64,000 nt of DNA, taken from contig OX424564.1 in NCBI GenBank assembly GCA_949152475.1, positions 27,216,165-27,280,164 of the forward strand, given 5' to 3'. Origin of the DNA: Terebella lapidaria (Eukaryota > Annelida > Polychaeta > Terebellida > Terebellidae). The position numbers and the translations under genes were made by a program. This document shows positions 1 through 11,561 of the stretch, piece by piece; the first letter of the stretch is position 1, and each line of letters begins with the position of its first letter. The notes below the pieces were generated by a model. The model saw nothing but the letters and a program-made list of their open reading frames with translations. It did not search any database and was not told the DNA's origin.

Positions 1-824
1 ACCTTTTTTAAACAGCTACCTCTGTACTTATAAATTTAATATATTTAGTGTACCACTCAGAATCTCAGATTGATTTCCAAACTGAACCAGAAACTTGGCA
101 GCGTGAAAAAATTATCAGGAAAAAAAAGCCCTCGCGGATACTGAATATAAATGCCATAAAATATTAAGCTCTTCATCTGACTGCCAATGATCTTCAGAGC
201 AATGTGCTCCCATCAGAGTGAAATAACCGTCCCCAAGCATTACTGTTGCCATGGCAACAAATGTCCCTGCCATCAGTTCGCCGTGCAATCGCAGGGATAT
301 ATTGATTTCTTTGACCCTGCGTCACAAGCAGGCACTGGGGTATCGCTTAGCTACGGGCACATTGTTATGCAGTTGCTATGGCGATTTCCCTGTGCAAAGC
401 GAGCAGCGCCGTTATAAATGGGCGGAGATATATTTGGATGCAAGGTTTTTCATTAAGTTTGGGAAAAGAGAGGGGGGGGGGGGGGAGAATCACGGTGGTT
501 TGACTGTATTTGGCTACGATGTTGGAAAGGATTATATGACGTTTTCTCGAAGGAGTAACTCTGTATGAGTTTTGATTTGCAAGGAACTTACTTCACTGGA
601 TAAATTTATGTTTGTTCTTATCCAGCCAATGTTCGCCTTCAGTAGCATTTTATAAGTTGATGAATTATTTTTTTTCGACACCCAAATTCGTCAAAGTTGC
701 TATATAGACTGATGAGATAAAAATATATATTTATGACATGTACAGTATGTGAGATTGCATGTATATTATACCAGTATGTATCAAAGCATGTTTTACCTCC
801 TGTATGTATCATGTTTATTTACAG
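1..824. other. Upstream non-coding region / 5' intron of the first gene
   Basis: No convincing coding exon is seen here; the short open frames have no recognisable content. The stretch ends in a good splice acceptor (pyrimidine-rich run then ACAG at 821-824), so the first gene probably has an untranslated exon further left and this region is 5' flank or intron. It holds a palindromic X-box (separate entry) and a G homopolymer near 472-485. Confidence 0.5.
245..258. promoter_or_regulatory. Palindromic X-box (RFX-type) motif
   Basis: The 14 bases GTTGCCATGGCAAC form a perfect palindrome and match the RFX X-box consensus of two inverted half-sites with a 2-base spacer. RFX factors bind such sites in ciliary and other promoters. 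Binding and target gene are inferred; the nearest gene starts about 650 bases downstream. Confidence 0.45.
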
Positions 825-906
825 ATCATCCAAGGTGTAAAGATGACATCAACACATCCTTGAAAACAACACCCCAGCACCAACAGCAAAGGAGCAGCTA
901 ATTACC

Positions 907-3638
907 ATGGCGACAAAGCCCTCGGAAGACCCCATGGACCTGGGGGGCTTCATGCAAAACTTCGTGCTTAGCAACCCATTCCGCGACTCCCCCGGCATGT
1001 CCATGGGTGCAGGTGGGCCTGCAAACCCCCCATACGATCCGCTTGCTTTGTCCCCTCCCCTCAGTCCCAAGGGAAATTCGGACGAATCTCATAGTCCGAT
1101 TAGTTGCCATAGCAACTTAAATGGCCTTCACGACCACCACAGTAATGGGCTGATGGAGGACGGGATGAAATCCGAGTTGTTGATCACTGATCGCGTTGGG
1201 AAGGTCATGGACACGCCTAAAGGTCACATCGGCAGTAATAGGTGGTTCGCGACAGCTCTCAAGAAACAGCAAGTCGCGGATTGGAGAGTGGATGTCCAAA
1301 GCTGGTATGTTCTGCGAATGGTTGTAGTCTCGCATTTGAAGCAGTGTGATGTTAGAGATATGGGCTATCAATTGTAGGCCTACATGGCTGGTTACCTAGA
1401 TGATAGACCTGTATTGCAAGTTGTGAGATCGATTTATTTTGATACTACAATGTATGAAAGTTACAAGTTCATGTTAAGATGTATACTGTAAACGTACTAA
1501 TTTCTGCGGTTTATTTATTTTGCTGATTTCACGGTAATATAAAAACCACGAAAATAAATCCACCGCAAAAATTTGTCCATACCGGAGAACGAAGTAAAAG
1601 GAAGGTAAAACCGCAAAATTAAATCCATGGCAAAAATAAGTACATTTACAGTATATAATGAAGAGATTTTTTTTTCTGAAGAAATATCATTCCAAAATAT
1701 TGAATACTCGTTGATTTTTTGCAGGCTTAGGGCGAACTACTGCTACGTCCCTGAATACACTGGTGTCCGAGAGGCCAAGTCCCTTCTTGCAGCGGTCTCC
1801 GCCGAGTTTCCCGAGGTCACCGCTGTCATCCTGTCCAAGGTCATGACCTTCACTTTCCCAGACTGCCCCAAGGTCAACGTCAACAACGTCAGCAGATGCC
1901 AGGGATACCGAGGGCTCGTCTCCAAACCACAGGTTTGTAGGGTGCATTATGACGGACGCTTATGACAGAATAGGTGCATTTTGATGTAGGAGTCTCGCAT
2001 TACTAAATAGTTGATCATGTGTGAATTTACCGTTTATCTGAGAGATGATGAATAAGGAAAATGTTTCGTGATACATTACTTTATATATACATGTAAATTC
2101 CAGCAAAATGGTGATGTTCAGTGTTGGATATACACTTTACGATCTTCCCTGATCTCATCCATTGGAAGGAATATGCACGTATATATAACAAAGAAACTAG
2201 AGACGATACTAAAACATTTGAAGTTTACTCTGACAGCCGGAAGACTACTGTAACCTGGACCTGCTGAAGGCGGTGAACCGTGTCAAGAAGACTGGACTCC
2301 TGTCGAGCGCTGCTGACATGTTCAGCGTCCCCGAGGCCGCAGTGGCTGGACTGTACTACTGGCACGGAGACCGCGGCGGGACCCCCAGCGAAGACGGAGA
2401 CAGGGCAGACATCAGCAAGGCTCAGGTGGGTGGCATTTGATTACAATATGTTTGTAGAAAACTCAAGTATTTATGATTTACATGTAATTGCTTGCCATTG
2501 GTTTTGTTAAGCTTATGGTACCTTTACTGGTACCCTATCGGAACAGTACCCCTGAGATATCTGTCAAACTTCTGTTGGCTTCTTTAACCGTGGTTATTAG
2601 GCACAACATGAGTACAAACATAAACATACTACAATGTACTGTGATGACTTTGTCTGCAGAAGGTAATTCATGTCAATGCGAAAATTCTTTTCTAATTATT
2701 ATCTCCCAACTATATTATTCCACCAGAACCACTTCGCTGGCCGAAAACGTCGGAGATGCAAGCGACGAAGGTTACCGAAGGACTACCTTGATCCTGACTC
2801 GCTCTCCGACATGGACGACGATAGGCAACCTCCTCGCAGGAAGCGGAACTCTTCACTCGGAGGGAGGAAACACTCCTCAAACGTGCAGGTTAAGGAAGAA
2901 GTCGACTGCGATAAGTACGAGACTTCGGAAGTGGCCGCCGGAGATAAATCGAATAGGGGTGGCAAAGTGGTTTCCATGCTAAAAAAGTTGCTGAAGGGAA
3001 AACAAACCATTGAAGGTCCAGAGGAAAGTCCAAATAACGGGAATAGCCCTGAACAATTGGATAGTCCACTGGTGATTGTTAAGTCGGAGCCAGTCGATCC
3101 AGACTATGGAGATGCTAATCCAAACGAGGCGAGTAGGAAAGTTCCAAATTCACAGAACAATGAGGAGTATCAGACTTCTCCATTAAACATGACCACTTCG
3201 CAGAAACAACTGGATAGTTGTGATGTAACCGATGTTGACAGCATGAGAGCCGAGATCTCAAGACTTCAGTCACGTCTTGGGAACGAGGAATCTCATTCGG
3301 CACATCTCAACGTGGAACTCGCATCGACGAAGAAAGAAGTGTCCAGTTTGAAATCGACAATTCGCAAGCAGGAAATGTCAATGATTGAACTCGCGCAGGA
3401 TTTCTCAATGCTGCACGAACAGTTCCGAAAAGTCACCAACAAGTTCATGTTGACTCTTTCACAGCTATCACCCGAGCAGCAGCCAAAAGGAGATGTGGAA
3501 CAGTCTAATCCCTCCCCAACTGCGCAAGTTAGTAACCGTAGCAACAAGGGCAGGAGGAACAGTGGACGAAAGTGGAAATTCCATGCTTCAAAACTCTTCA
3601 ACTCAGGAGAAACAGTGGACGATCCCGATCAGGGGTGA
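907..3638 (+). CDS. Uncharacterised nuclear-type coiled-coil protein, 4 coding exons, 568 aa
   Basis: I do not recognise this family. Exons 907-1304, 1725-1932, 2237-2425 and 2727-3638 join with matching phases (2, 0, 0) at GT-AG sites and give 569 codons including TGA. The start is the first ATG after an in-frame stop at 844-846 and lies in a strong context (ACCATGG). Exons 2-3 encode a conserved-looking folded segment (about residues 133-265) with a Cys/Tyr cluster (YCYVPEY) and a PEAAVAGLYYWHG stretch. Exon 4 opens with a very basic run (KRRRCKRRR, about 272-280), a likely nuclear localisation signal, then acidic and basic low-complexity sequence. Two SUMO-type motifs follow (VKEE about 320, VKSE about 383) and then a heptad-rich coiled coil (about 438-512). 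A nuclear regulatory or chromatin-linked role is plausible but inferred only from composition. Intron 1 hosts a small MITE. Confidence 0.8.
1484..1653. mobile_element. 170-bp TIR MITE (TACTGTAAA family), TA-flanked
   Basis: The ends read TACTGTAAACGTACTAAT and, in reverse complement on the right, TACTGTAAATGTACTTAT, followed by related gcgg/ccat sequence. TA dinucleotides flank both ends, as expected for Tc1/mariner-type insertion. It sits inside intron 1 of the first gene and is related to the elements at 5018-5227 and 34547-34745. It has no coding capacity. Confidence 0.7.
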
Positions 3639-5017
3639 ATTTGTGACTTATTTTCAGGATTTTTTGAGACATGATCCACTTGCAAAGACATTGTTATGAA
3701 ATCAGGGAACTGTTTGTTTTTTGTTTGCGAAGAATTGGAAAGGGGAAAAAAGGTGCCACATGGAAATTTGACGGGTGCCAAATGTTGATGTCGGTCGTTT
3801 TACATAGTAGAAAAGGCAGCATTTATGGACAGTTGTTTCTACATTATCACATGCATTGCATATCTCTATGTGTTCATACTTGGAATTTGATTGCTTCCTT
3901 AAAGAATTTTACTACATGTTCATGTCGTCAATCTTATTGCTGTGTAGTTTGACCTGTATACCATGCTATGATTTAGTAACTTGTGTATGAATCTACTAAA
4001 TCTGCCAAAACAACTTGTTAGAATCACTTAAAATGCGAATCAATTTGATGATCAAATGTGGGCACATGTTCACAAGTAATGCATATGTTTTACACAGAAA
4101 TATAAATAAATCCTCATCTTGAATATGTCCCTATAGCCATTAATTGATCAACCTGTAAGTGTCCATAATATTTGTTTTCTCTGTAAACCATGTGTTGTCA
4201 CGTTGTGAATCTACGCAAACCCCAAAGGTATCCCAATATATACAATGTATAAAGTATACATGTAAATTATGATCAAGGGTATTAAAGAACTTTTAAATTC
4301 AGTTATGGGGTTGGTTGGTATTATTTCAATTTGATTATCCATTTATGAATCACACAAAGTTCGTTTACATGTATATGGGTTTTTTTTGCGGAAATTGATT
4401 GTTATATGAATCCGCAAAGATGATATATATGTAGAAATCACTATATATGTCCAAATAAATTATCAGAAAAGGTCTTGGTTATGAATGATAAGAACAATGG
4501 ATCATTTTTCATACTTAGTATGTTGAAGGTAACCTTTGCTTTTCATGTAATCTTCAAAATATCGTGAACAGACTTTATTTGTGGTGGATTCATTTTGCAG
4601 AGTTTAAGATGAATATTTGAATTGCTGCATGATCAATTTCTGTGTATAATACATATTAATTCAAAGCAAAGACAAAACCTTGAATATGAATTCTCATGAA
4701 AATAGTACAAGATACGAAAACTGCAAAATCAACTGCAAAAAAAACAGTACATGCACTTCACAAAATGAGAGATCATCTTACACACAGCATATGCCTTAAT
4801 CATATAACTTGTAATTTACAAAATTCTAAGATAAATTTTCTCCGATTACTTTAACATGGTCACTATTATATACAATAAGAGGGCTTTGCATGACAATATT
4901 CGTATTTGAATTGATAATATTATTTACACATCTACCGGTATGTCCATTGCCTAGAAATTTTTCACCTAGGAATCTCTTGTATATACTATCATACTTTTAC
5001 ATCAGGTCTAAGTAATA
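3639..5017 (+). other. 3' UTR and intergenic spacer
   Basis: AT-rich sequence after the stop of the first gene. AATAAA at 4105-4110 is a plausible polyadenylation signal about 470 bases after the stop. Beyond it I see no gene or clear repeat until the MITE at 5018. Confidence 0.4.
4105..4110 (+). terminator. Candidate polyadenylation signal AATAAA
   Basis: Canonical hexamer in the 3' flank of the four-exon gene. Distance from the stop is normal for an animal 3' UTR; use is inferred. Confidence 0.4.
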
Positions 5018-5227
5018 TACTGTAAAAAGACTAATTTTGGCGGCTATTAAATTTGGCAGTTGTGAGCCCCACGTTATTTGGCGGAGATTCAATTTGGCGG
5101 TTTCAAAACCACATATATTTCTTAACATATATCTAGTTAATTCGACGGACGATTTAATTTGGCGGTTTTGCCCCTACCACCAAATCTGCCAAATAAATTG
5201 TCCGCCAAAATTTGTAGTTTTACAGTA
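5018..5227. mobile_element. 210-bp TIR MITE (TACTGTAAA family), TA-flanked
   Basis: The left end TACTGTAAAAAGACTAATTT and the reverse complement of the right end, TACTGTAAAACTACAAATTT, match closely and both continue into TTGGCGG. TA precedes and follows the element. The inside repeats the motif ATTTGGCGG several times in both orientations. Non-coding, mariner-like by its TA target. Confidence 0.75.
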
Positions 5228-5435
5228 TATCCTTGTACAATTTTAACATGCTTGCAGTGTCACACACACATTTGGCCATGTCAGTGTTGTCTTTGGGAAA
5301 GAAGGCACTTTATATACATGTATTCTCACTCAATTGGCTGATTTCATTGAAAAGTGTTCTTGGTGGACTTCTCGGAATTCCAAATCCACAAAAATAAATT
5401 GCATCAAACGTTTTTGCACCAGTAACATGTTCAGT

Positions 5436-5441
5436 TTTATT
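5436..5441 (-). terminator. Polyadenylation signal (AATAAA on minus strand)
   Basis: TTTATT on the plus strand is AATAAA on the minus strand, about 17 bases past the stop of the small minus-strand gene. The short spacing supports that gene as real and compact. Confidence 0.45.
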
Positions 5442-5457
5442 TGGAAGTTACGAAACA

Positions 5458-5787
5458 CTAGGATTTAATGTGCCTTTCCCTCAAAGCCTGGATGAAACCT
5501 TGTTGAACGTGTAGCGAAAACAGTCCTTCCATCCGTTTCGGGAACGATCCATTGCAAATCTGTCCAACATGTTTGTCTAGCCAGTCCATATCATTGCTGA
5601 TTTTCGTTGGGTTCATTGGAATTTCTCGCTCCAATTGCCCGCTCGACGAGGGCACAACAGTTTTTTGCAGATTGTTCTGTAGGTTGTCGAAGCATAGCTC
5701 CGAACGTTTCCTCATCATCTCCTCACGATCGGAGTGGAACGGCAAAGCATTCGAATGTGATCCCCGCTTTCTATCACGGGACGACAT
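5458..5787 (-). CDS. Small hypothetical protein, 109 aa, single coding exon
   Basis: The frame opens at ATG directly after a textbook acceptor (pyrimidine run then CAG at 5788-5790), suggesting an upstream untranslated or short coding exon not identified here. The product begins MSSRDRKRG and is hydrophilic and charged, with no signal peptide or membrane segment. A likely helical C-terminal half contains DMDWLDKHVGQI and FIQALRERHIKS. I do not recognise the family. The gene is convergent with the four-exon gene on the plus strand. In favour are the acceptor, the open length, non-repetitive content and the adjacent polyA signal; against are its small size and the missing first exon. Confidence 0.5.
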   Translation of the reverse strand: MSSRDRKRGSHSNALPFHSDREEMMRKRSELCFDNLQNNLQKTVVPSSSGQLEREIPMNPTKISNDMDWLDKHVGQICNGSFPKRMEGLFSLHVQQGFIQALRERHIKS

Positions 5788-6129
5788 CTGTGTGCAAAAC
5801 AAAAATATAATCTCAAAACAGTTTCAACGAGTTTGAACAACATCCAGCTAGGTAACTGACTTTTGTATTTAGTTGCAAGCATATCGATCTATAATATAGA
5901 TCTGCAGAAGTTGACGAATGGGAAAACTACTTTCAATCTATACTATAGAGTCTACTCCACCAAATACAAGTAATTCTGTGATGACTAAAAAAATATTTGA
6001 ATTGTGACTCATTATTTGTGTGAAAGATGTAATATAGTTAGTACATCTAGTAGTATTATCTATCACTGATTTGTGAATGTGTGTATGTGAAGCGCAAGCA
6101 ATGGGGTACAGGTGATAGGGCCTAAGCCT

Positions 6130-6247
6130 AAGGCCGCCAAAGTGATCAGGCCGCCATCAAACTACAGGTTAAGTGATGGATGGTGAGTGTTATGACACTC
6201 CTGCATACGGGTATGATAATATGCGGCCTGATTGCTTTGGCGGCCTT
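6130..6247. repeat. Small foldback / MITE with 25-bp inverted arms
   Basis: The arm at 6130-6154 (AAGGCCGCCAAAGTGATCAG and on) is the inverse of 6223-6247 with two mismatches, separated by about 68 bases. GTGATA sequence outside both arms suggests the original termini extend further. No coding capacity. Confidence 0.6.
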
Positions 6248-6644
6248 ATCACTTGGTAACCCAAGGCAAGCAATCAATCGAACGTCACAATATCTTCAAA
6301 TTCACGTATTATCGCCCAACATTTAACAGATTCAGCAAAACCCACTACATTTCTGAACGGCATGTGTTGTTCGAGTGACAGACTGTTCTTTTGGGTTACC
6401 GTTCTTATATATCACATCCAGATTGTTGCAGGCGATGTACACTGTATCGTCAATTTAGCGTTCAATTTTCCCCGCCTCTTGACTGAGTCTTGATTTTTCT
6501 TGTGCAAGAAACACAAGTGACACCTGGCGAATGACGAGAACTTGAGAATTCAACTCAAGCATGAACGCTATGACAAGAACACGAGGAAACTCATAACGTT
6601 CATTATGGAAAGGTGCTCTGGGGTCAACATACATCACTAGAAGG

Positions 6645-7017
6645 AATTTCCAGTTGGAATATTCTTATGGACCCCGTTAATGTTTGTCAAAGGAAGTAAT
6701 ATCAGATTTATTCACACAAATGCCAATAGCATCTAGGCCTAATGATTCATAACTTCAAATAACTCATGACCAATAGGTTGTTTTTATTTAATTAAAACCG
6801 GTATGGATACTTACCTCAATAATAAACACTTCGGTAATATACTTTGCATTGGATTTTCAGTTGAAATTCGGACCCCATTAATGTTTCTCAAAAAAAAATT
6901 TCTCAATTTTATTCACACAAATCCCAATAGCATAATTATTCATATCTTCAAATGAATAATAGTGTTGATTTTATTCAATTAAATATAAGGTAAATACCTC
7001 TATGATAAACACTTCGG
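6645..7017. repeat. Tandem pair of degenerate DIRS-like terminal sequences
   Basis: Two units of about 170-200 bases follow each other. Each has a GGACCCC(A/G)TTAATGTTT start, a TTCACACAAAT(C/G)CCAATAGCAT middle and an end reading ACCTC(A/T)AT(A/G)ATAAACACTTCGG. The last motif is close to the terminal ACCTCTATAATAAACACTTTGGG of the intronic DIRS element at 27.9-34.2 kb, so these look like old solo termini. A G homopolymer follows. Confidence 0.5.
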
Positions 7018-7209
7018 GGGGGGGGGGGGGGGTGTCTTGCTTTTCTAACAAATAATGAGGGGGACTCGAATCTGGAGTCTGAAGCGTGTGGCGGCCATTT
7101 TCATTTTGGCGACGGGTCCCAAATAGGGCTTTCCAATTATAAATTCTACTATGCTTTATAATGGAACATTAGAGACTAGGAATCATTTGTACACAGATAG
7201 GAAATGATA

Positions 7210-8585
7210 TATGCTGCATATTGTTATGATTTTGAATTTCATCTTTGACCTCATTTTCAAGGTCAAAGCACAAAATGGCTCATATCTCGCTCATTATCGA
7301 AAGGCTTGGGAATTAATAGTGGACGTAGAGCATGCTGGATATTCTGATAACATTGAATTTGACCTTCGACCTAATTTTCGAAGTCACAGGACGAAATGGC
7401 TAATATGTCACTTATTTTCGACTTTACAGCTTAGGAATCAACTGTGCACACATAGGAAATGATTTATGTTGAATATTTTCATGAGCTTGAACTTAATCTT
7501 TGACCTCATTTTCAAGGTCAGATCACAAAATGGCTAATATCTGCTTATTATCGATTTTACAGCTTAGGAATCAATTGTGAACACATAAGAAATGATATGC
7601 TGAATATTGTCTTCACCTTAAATTTGACCTTATTTTCAAGTTCAAAAAACAAAATGGATAATATCTCGCTTCTTCTCGACAATATAGCTTGCGAATCAAT
7701 TGTGGACATATAGGAAATGATATGCCCCGAATATTCTGATGACCTTGAATTTGACCTCACTCTCAATGTCAAAGCACAAAATGGCTAATATCTTGCTTGA
7801 TGTTGACTTTACGGCTTGGGAATAAATTGTGGACATAAAGGAAATGATGTATGCTAAATATTTTAATGACCTTGAATTTGACATTTGGACTGATTTTCAA
7901 GGTCATAGCATAGACCTTGCTGGAGGTCTATGGTCATAGCAAAAAATGGCTAATATTTTGCTTATTATCAACTTTACAGCATGGGAATCAATTGTGGGCA
8001 TTTAGGAAATGATGTATGCCGAATATTTTGATGACCCTGAATTTGACCTTTGACCTCATTTTCAAGGTCATAGCACAAAATGGCTAATATTTTGCCTATT
8101 ATCGATTTTACAGCTTGGGAATCAATTGTGGACATATAGAAAATCATGTATGCCTATTATTTTGATGACCTTGATTTGACCTTTGACCTAAGTTTTAAGG
8201 TCATGGAACAAAATGGCTAATGTCTCACTTATTATCGACTTCACAGCTTAGAAATAATTTGTGCACATATAGAAAATGATATATGTTAATATTGTCATGA
8301 CCTTGAATTTGACTTTTGACCTCATTTTCTAGTGAACACAAAATGGCTAATATCTTGCTCATTATTGAGTTTACAGCTTAGCAATCAATTGTGTACATAT
8401 AGGAAATGCTATATACCAAATATTCTGATGACCTTGAATTTGACCAGTGACCCTATTTTCAAGGTCACGGGACAAAATGGCTAAAATTTCAAATATAAAA
8501 CACATTGATTTTGACCTCACTTTCAAGGTTTCAATATTGAATTTGACCTCACGTTCAAGGTCAGAGCACAAAATGGCTAATACAT
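7210..8585. repeat. Tandem array of about 11 GACCTTGA/AATGGCTAATAT units (about 125-135 bp each)
   Basis: Each unit runs roughly: AAATGGCTAATATCT, a TTATCGACTTTACAGCTT segment, GGAATCAATTGTGGACATAT, AGGAAATGATATATG, then TGACCTTGAATTTGACC and TTTTCAAGGTCA. Copies are diverged, and one near 7.9 kb has a short internal duplication. No unit codes for protein; open frames here are shadows. The array ends near the hairpin tail at 8.77 kb that also ends the 11.6-13.6 kb locus. Confidence 0.85.
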
Positions 8586-8689
8586 AGTATCTTGCTTGAT
8601 ATTGACTCTATAGCTTGGGAATAATATATCAAAAATTTTAATGGTTTTATTGGTACAGTTATATATTTTTCCATGTTACCTTCATGTAT

Positions 8690-8800
8690 TTTATTGTAAG
8701 GCGCCCCTGAGCAGCACTGAGTGCTGGAAGTGGCGCAATACAAATTAATAAATTATTTTAAATTATTATTTTGTCGGTAACCTTTCTTAGCACTTGGGCT
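8690..8800. repeat. SINE/LINE-like 3' tail plus GGTAACC...TTAGC hairpin end
   Basis: The stretch 8695-8760 (gtaaggcgcccctgagcagc and on, ending aattaataaattatt) has the form of the common metazoan SINE/LINE tail, with a GCGC pair and an ATAAATTATT end. It is followed at about 8771 by GTCGGTAACCTTTCTTAGCA and its short inverted repeat, the same terminus found at 13.59 kb. This suggests a SINE inserted near the end of the larger repeat. Confidence 0.45.
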
Positions 8801-8984
8801 AAATTTTCATGAAGGATACGAATAGAAAAATACATTTTAAAAATTCAAATGAAACAACAATAATTCAAGGAAAAGTATTATTTATTACAGAAATTAATCA
8901 ATAAACATAGAAACACCAATTAAATTCAATCAAAATAATGAGAGAAAAATTCCAATAAAATCAATATGCTCAGAATATATATGT

Positions 8985-9205
8985 GAACATTATGATATTG
9001 AACAATTCAGGTTGCACTATGATACTCAAACATTTATAGATCCATTATGATATTCAGATCATTCATGCGTCCATAATGCATTATGATTCAAAAACATTTA
9101 TGGTGCATTATGATATCCAAACATTTGTGGGTTCATTATGATGTTCCAACTATTTATCAGTACGTTATGATTGTCAAACATTTACGGATGCATTATGATA
9201 GGAAA
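8985..9205. repeat. Degenerate minisatellite (about 7 units near 32-36 bp)
   Basis: The motif CATTATGATATxCAAACATTTAT recurs with variation. Units differ by substitutions and short indels, so this is an old array. No coding content. Confidence 0.6.
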
Positions 9206-9530
9206 AAATTCTAGCCTGAGGAGGAGGGTACACTACGCTGAATTATACCGTGCCACAATGTGGCAAAGTTGTGTATGAGAGACCAAAAATGAGAGACTTA
9301 TAAAGCTGGCTACTAGGCAACTCGGCTGATAAGAAGCCTTTTTGAAAAAAAAATACTGGTACATTCAATTTTGCATACCACTCCCGAAATAAATCACCTT
9401 TGAAACCACGTTGGTATGGGCTGTACGTATTATAGTATAGTTATCATGGTGACCAGATAGCCTACTTCTTATGATTATGGTATATTTTCTATAAGCAGGC
9501 TTCAATTATTTTTTTATCACTGACTGAACG

Positions 9531-9978
9531 CAGGGGCACAACCACGGTGTAAAAATTGGGGGGGGGGGGGGGGGGAGTTGGGAGGGGGGTCGGTCCAATG
9601 TTTGGGCCCAAGTATCATACGCTGCGCCTTAATACTACTCGTCCACTAAATGAATGCCATTTAATCCGTCTGTCACCTTTTTTAATCCTTATCGATAGAG
9701 GAAGGGGGAGGATATGATACTTGGGCCAATGTTTGGTTAATACATGATTTTCCAACGCGAGCACCGAAGGGATGAAGCAACACTATAGGGGGACTGGAGG
9801 CATGCCCCCGGAAAATTTTTGGAAATACACATGATAAATGGTGGTATTTGGTTTCATCTGATGTTTTTTTAGATTTAATTCCACACACATATAACATATA
9901 ATATTATATCTAAAAAAAAAACAACTGTCCCAAAGTTGGGGGGGGGGGGTCACCCCAAAAGTTGGGGTTGTGCCCTTG
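9531..9978. mobile_element. 448-bp non-autonomous hAT-type DNA transposon with 8-bp target duplication
   Basis: Termini are CAGGGGCACAACC on the left and GGTTGTGCCCTTG on the right (one mismatch as inverted repeats). The element is bracketed by the direct repeat ACTGAACG at 9523-9530 and 9979-9986. An 8-bp target duplication with CA(G/A)GGG ends is the hallmark of the hAT superfamily. Long G tracts lie just inside both ends. There is no transposase frame. Confidence 0.85.
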
Positions 9979-10114
9979 ACTGAACGAAAATCCGAGACTG
10001 TGATTGGTCAATCACAACGGTGATACCCGTATCCTGAATACCTAATTTGGCACAAGTCACCTTCGATACAAGTTCCCGTATCCCTTGCGAGTCTCGTTTT
10101 CAGACAGTGATAAA

Positions 10115-10262
10115 TTCGTTACCCCGTGTCTGTTCACGAAATACGGAATTATGTCTACGTCTTGCTGTCCATATCCCATTCGGCCTTAATTCGGCCTCTT
10201 GGGATACGAACAGCTAGACTTAGATATAATTCCATATTCCGTTAACAAACATGGGATAACTA
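10115..10262. repeat. Long imperfect hairpin (arms about 65 bp, loop about 18 bases)
   Basis: From CCCCGTGTCTGTTCACG through ATATCCCA, the left arm pairs with the segment from TTGGGATACGAACAGC to AACATGGG with scattered mismatches. The centre holds a doubled TTCGGCC. It could be a foldback MITE; a structured transcript is possible but unsupported. Confidence 0.55.
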
Positions 10263-11561
10263 ATAGTATACCATCCACGTGTGGTGTCATGGCTCTACTG
10301 CATGCACTTGGCTAATAAAAGCAAGTTTCTCGTGTTATATCATGAATACTCATTATAAGAGTTAATGAGCTCCAAATCAGTTGATGATATCTCCTGAACG
10401 AGCAAAGATATATTCAGGTTCTGTAAAAGCCAGCACACACACTATGATAGACCTAATTTAGATTAATTTTGACTTGAGTTAGACTTTCCGCGTGTTTTCT
10501 TTTGAAACATTTCATTTTTTTCTCTCTGATGATATATAGAGTTGTTTATGCGATTCAGAGAGAAATTATCAATATATTACAACATCTGCTCTGAAACAAC
10601 ATAGTTTTGGGACAAGTATCAGTGATTTTTTCTGTGGAAATATACAGAATAGTTTTTGATTCAGAAATAAAACTGACCATATGTTGCAATATCTGTGCAG
10701 AATTTTGTCGCTTTGATATCAAATCATTTCCAAAAAATTAAAATCTACTCCGCTACTACGAAATGATGTGCACCAATATGCTCTACACCTCCTAAAAAGT
10801 GTCAAATAATCGACACTCATATTACGATCAATATATACCTGCTCCGTTCGATCAGTATACCGGCGCACTATAATATGGGACCACCAATAAATGTGCCTCG
10901 TTATTATCTCCTCACCACAGCAGGAGAGCATATTTGCAGCCTGTTGGAAAGGTAGGACACAATTACGTCACTGTTTTCTGAAGTTCTTCAAGTACATACT
11001 ATTCCAGACTGGGGATTACTCATCCACTTTCCATTATACACCAAGACATTCAGGGATTGCAGACCCTTACCCCATGGATTTGGTCACTATAGTGACCGCC
11101 ACTATCTGAAAATGTTAGGGGGTTTTCCCCACGAAAAAAAGATCGTTGTGACCTTTTAAGGTCATCGGAGGTCGAATTCATGTGCACCACTCGAATTGCC
11201 ATATGACTTTCCATTTGAATGAGCTATATGAAGCTTTTTGAGAGTGATGATACGGATGGCTCCATTATAACGAAAAAAGTTACTAAAATCCGACAAAATT
11301 TTTTCAAGGGAAAACAAATCTTTTCTCGAGGCGAAACGACTCAAAACATACATGTTTGTGGCGAATTTGCCCAAAGATCGCGATAGGTATTTTGTCTTTT
11401 TCGTACATCATATTCGGCCTGCTTCACGTTCGAAGCATGCGTGTCTCTGGAGACTTATCATCCATCGATCCACTACACTGTTTCATTAGTCATGACGTCA
11501 CACCCTCGGTCTCGTACGCTGGCAGCTATAAATACTGCCAGACCATCTTGAGTTTTTAGGT
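10263..11561. other. Intergenic, no gene seen
   Basis: AT-rich sequence with only short random frames. A GGTCATCGGAGGTCGAATTC segment near 11.16 kb and nearby text loosely resemble the neighbouring GACCTTGA repeats but are too diverged to call. Confidence 0.4.

Noticed and set aside
6455-6637. 60-residue minus-strand frame considered as the first exon of the small gene at 5458-5787
   Set aside because: No suitable donor in a matching phase was found and the content is unconvincing; the small gene may start at its own ATG after a non-coding exon.
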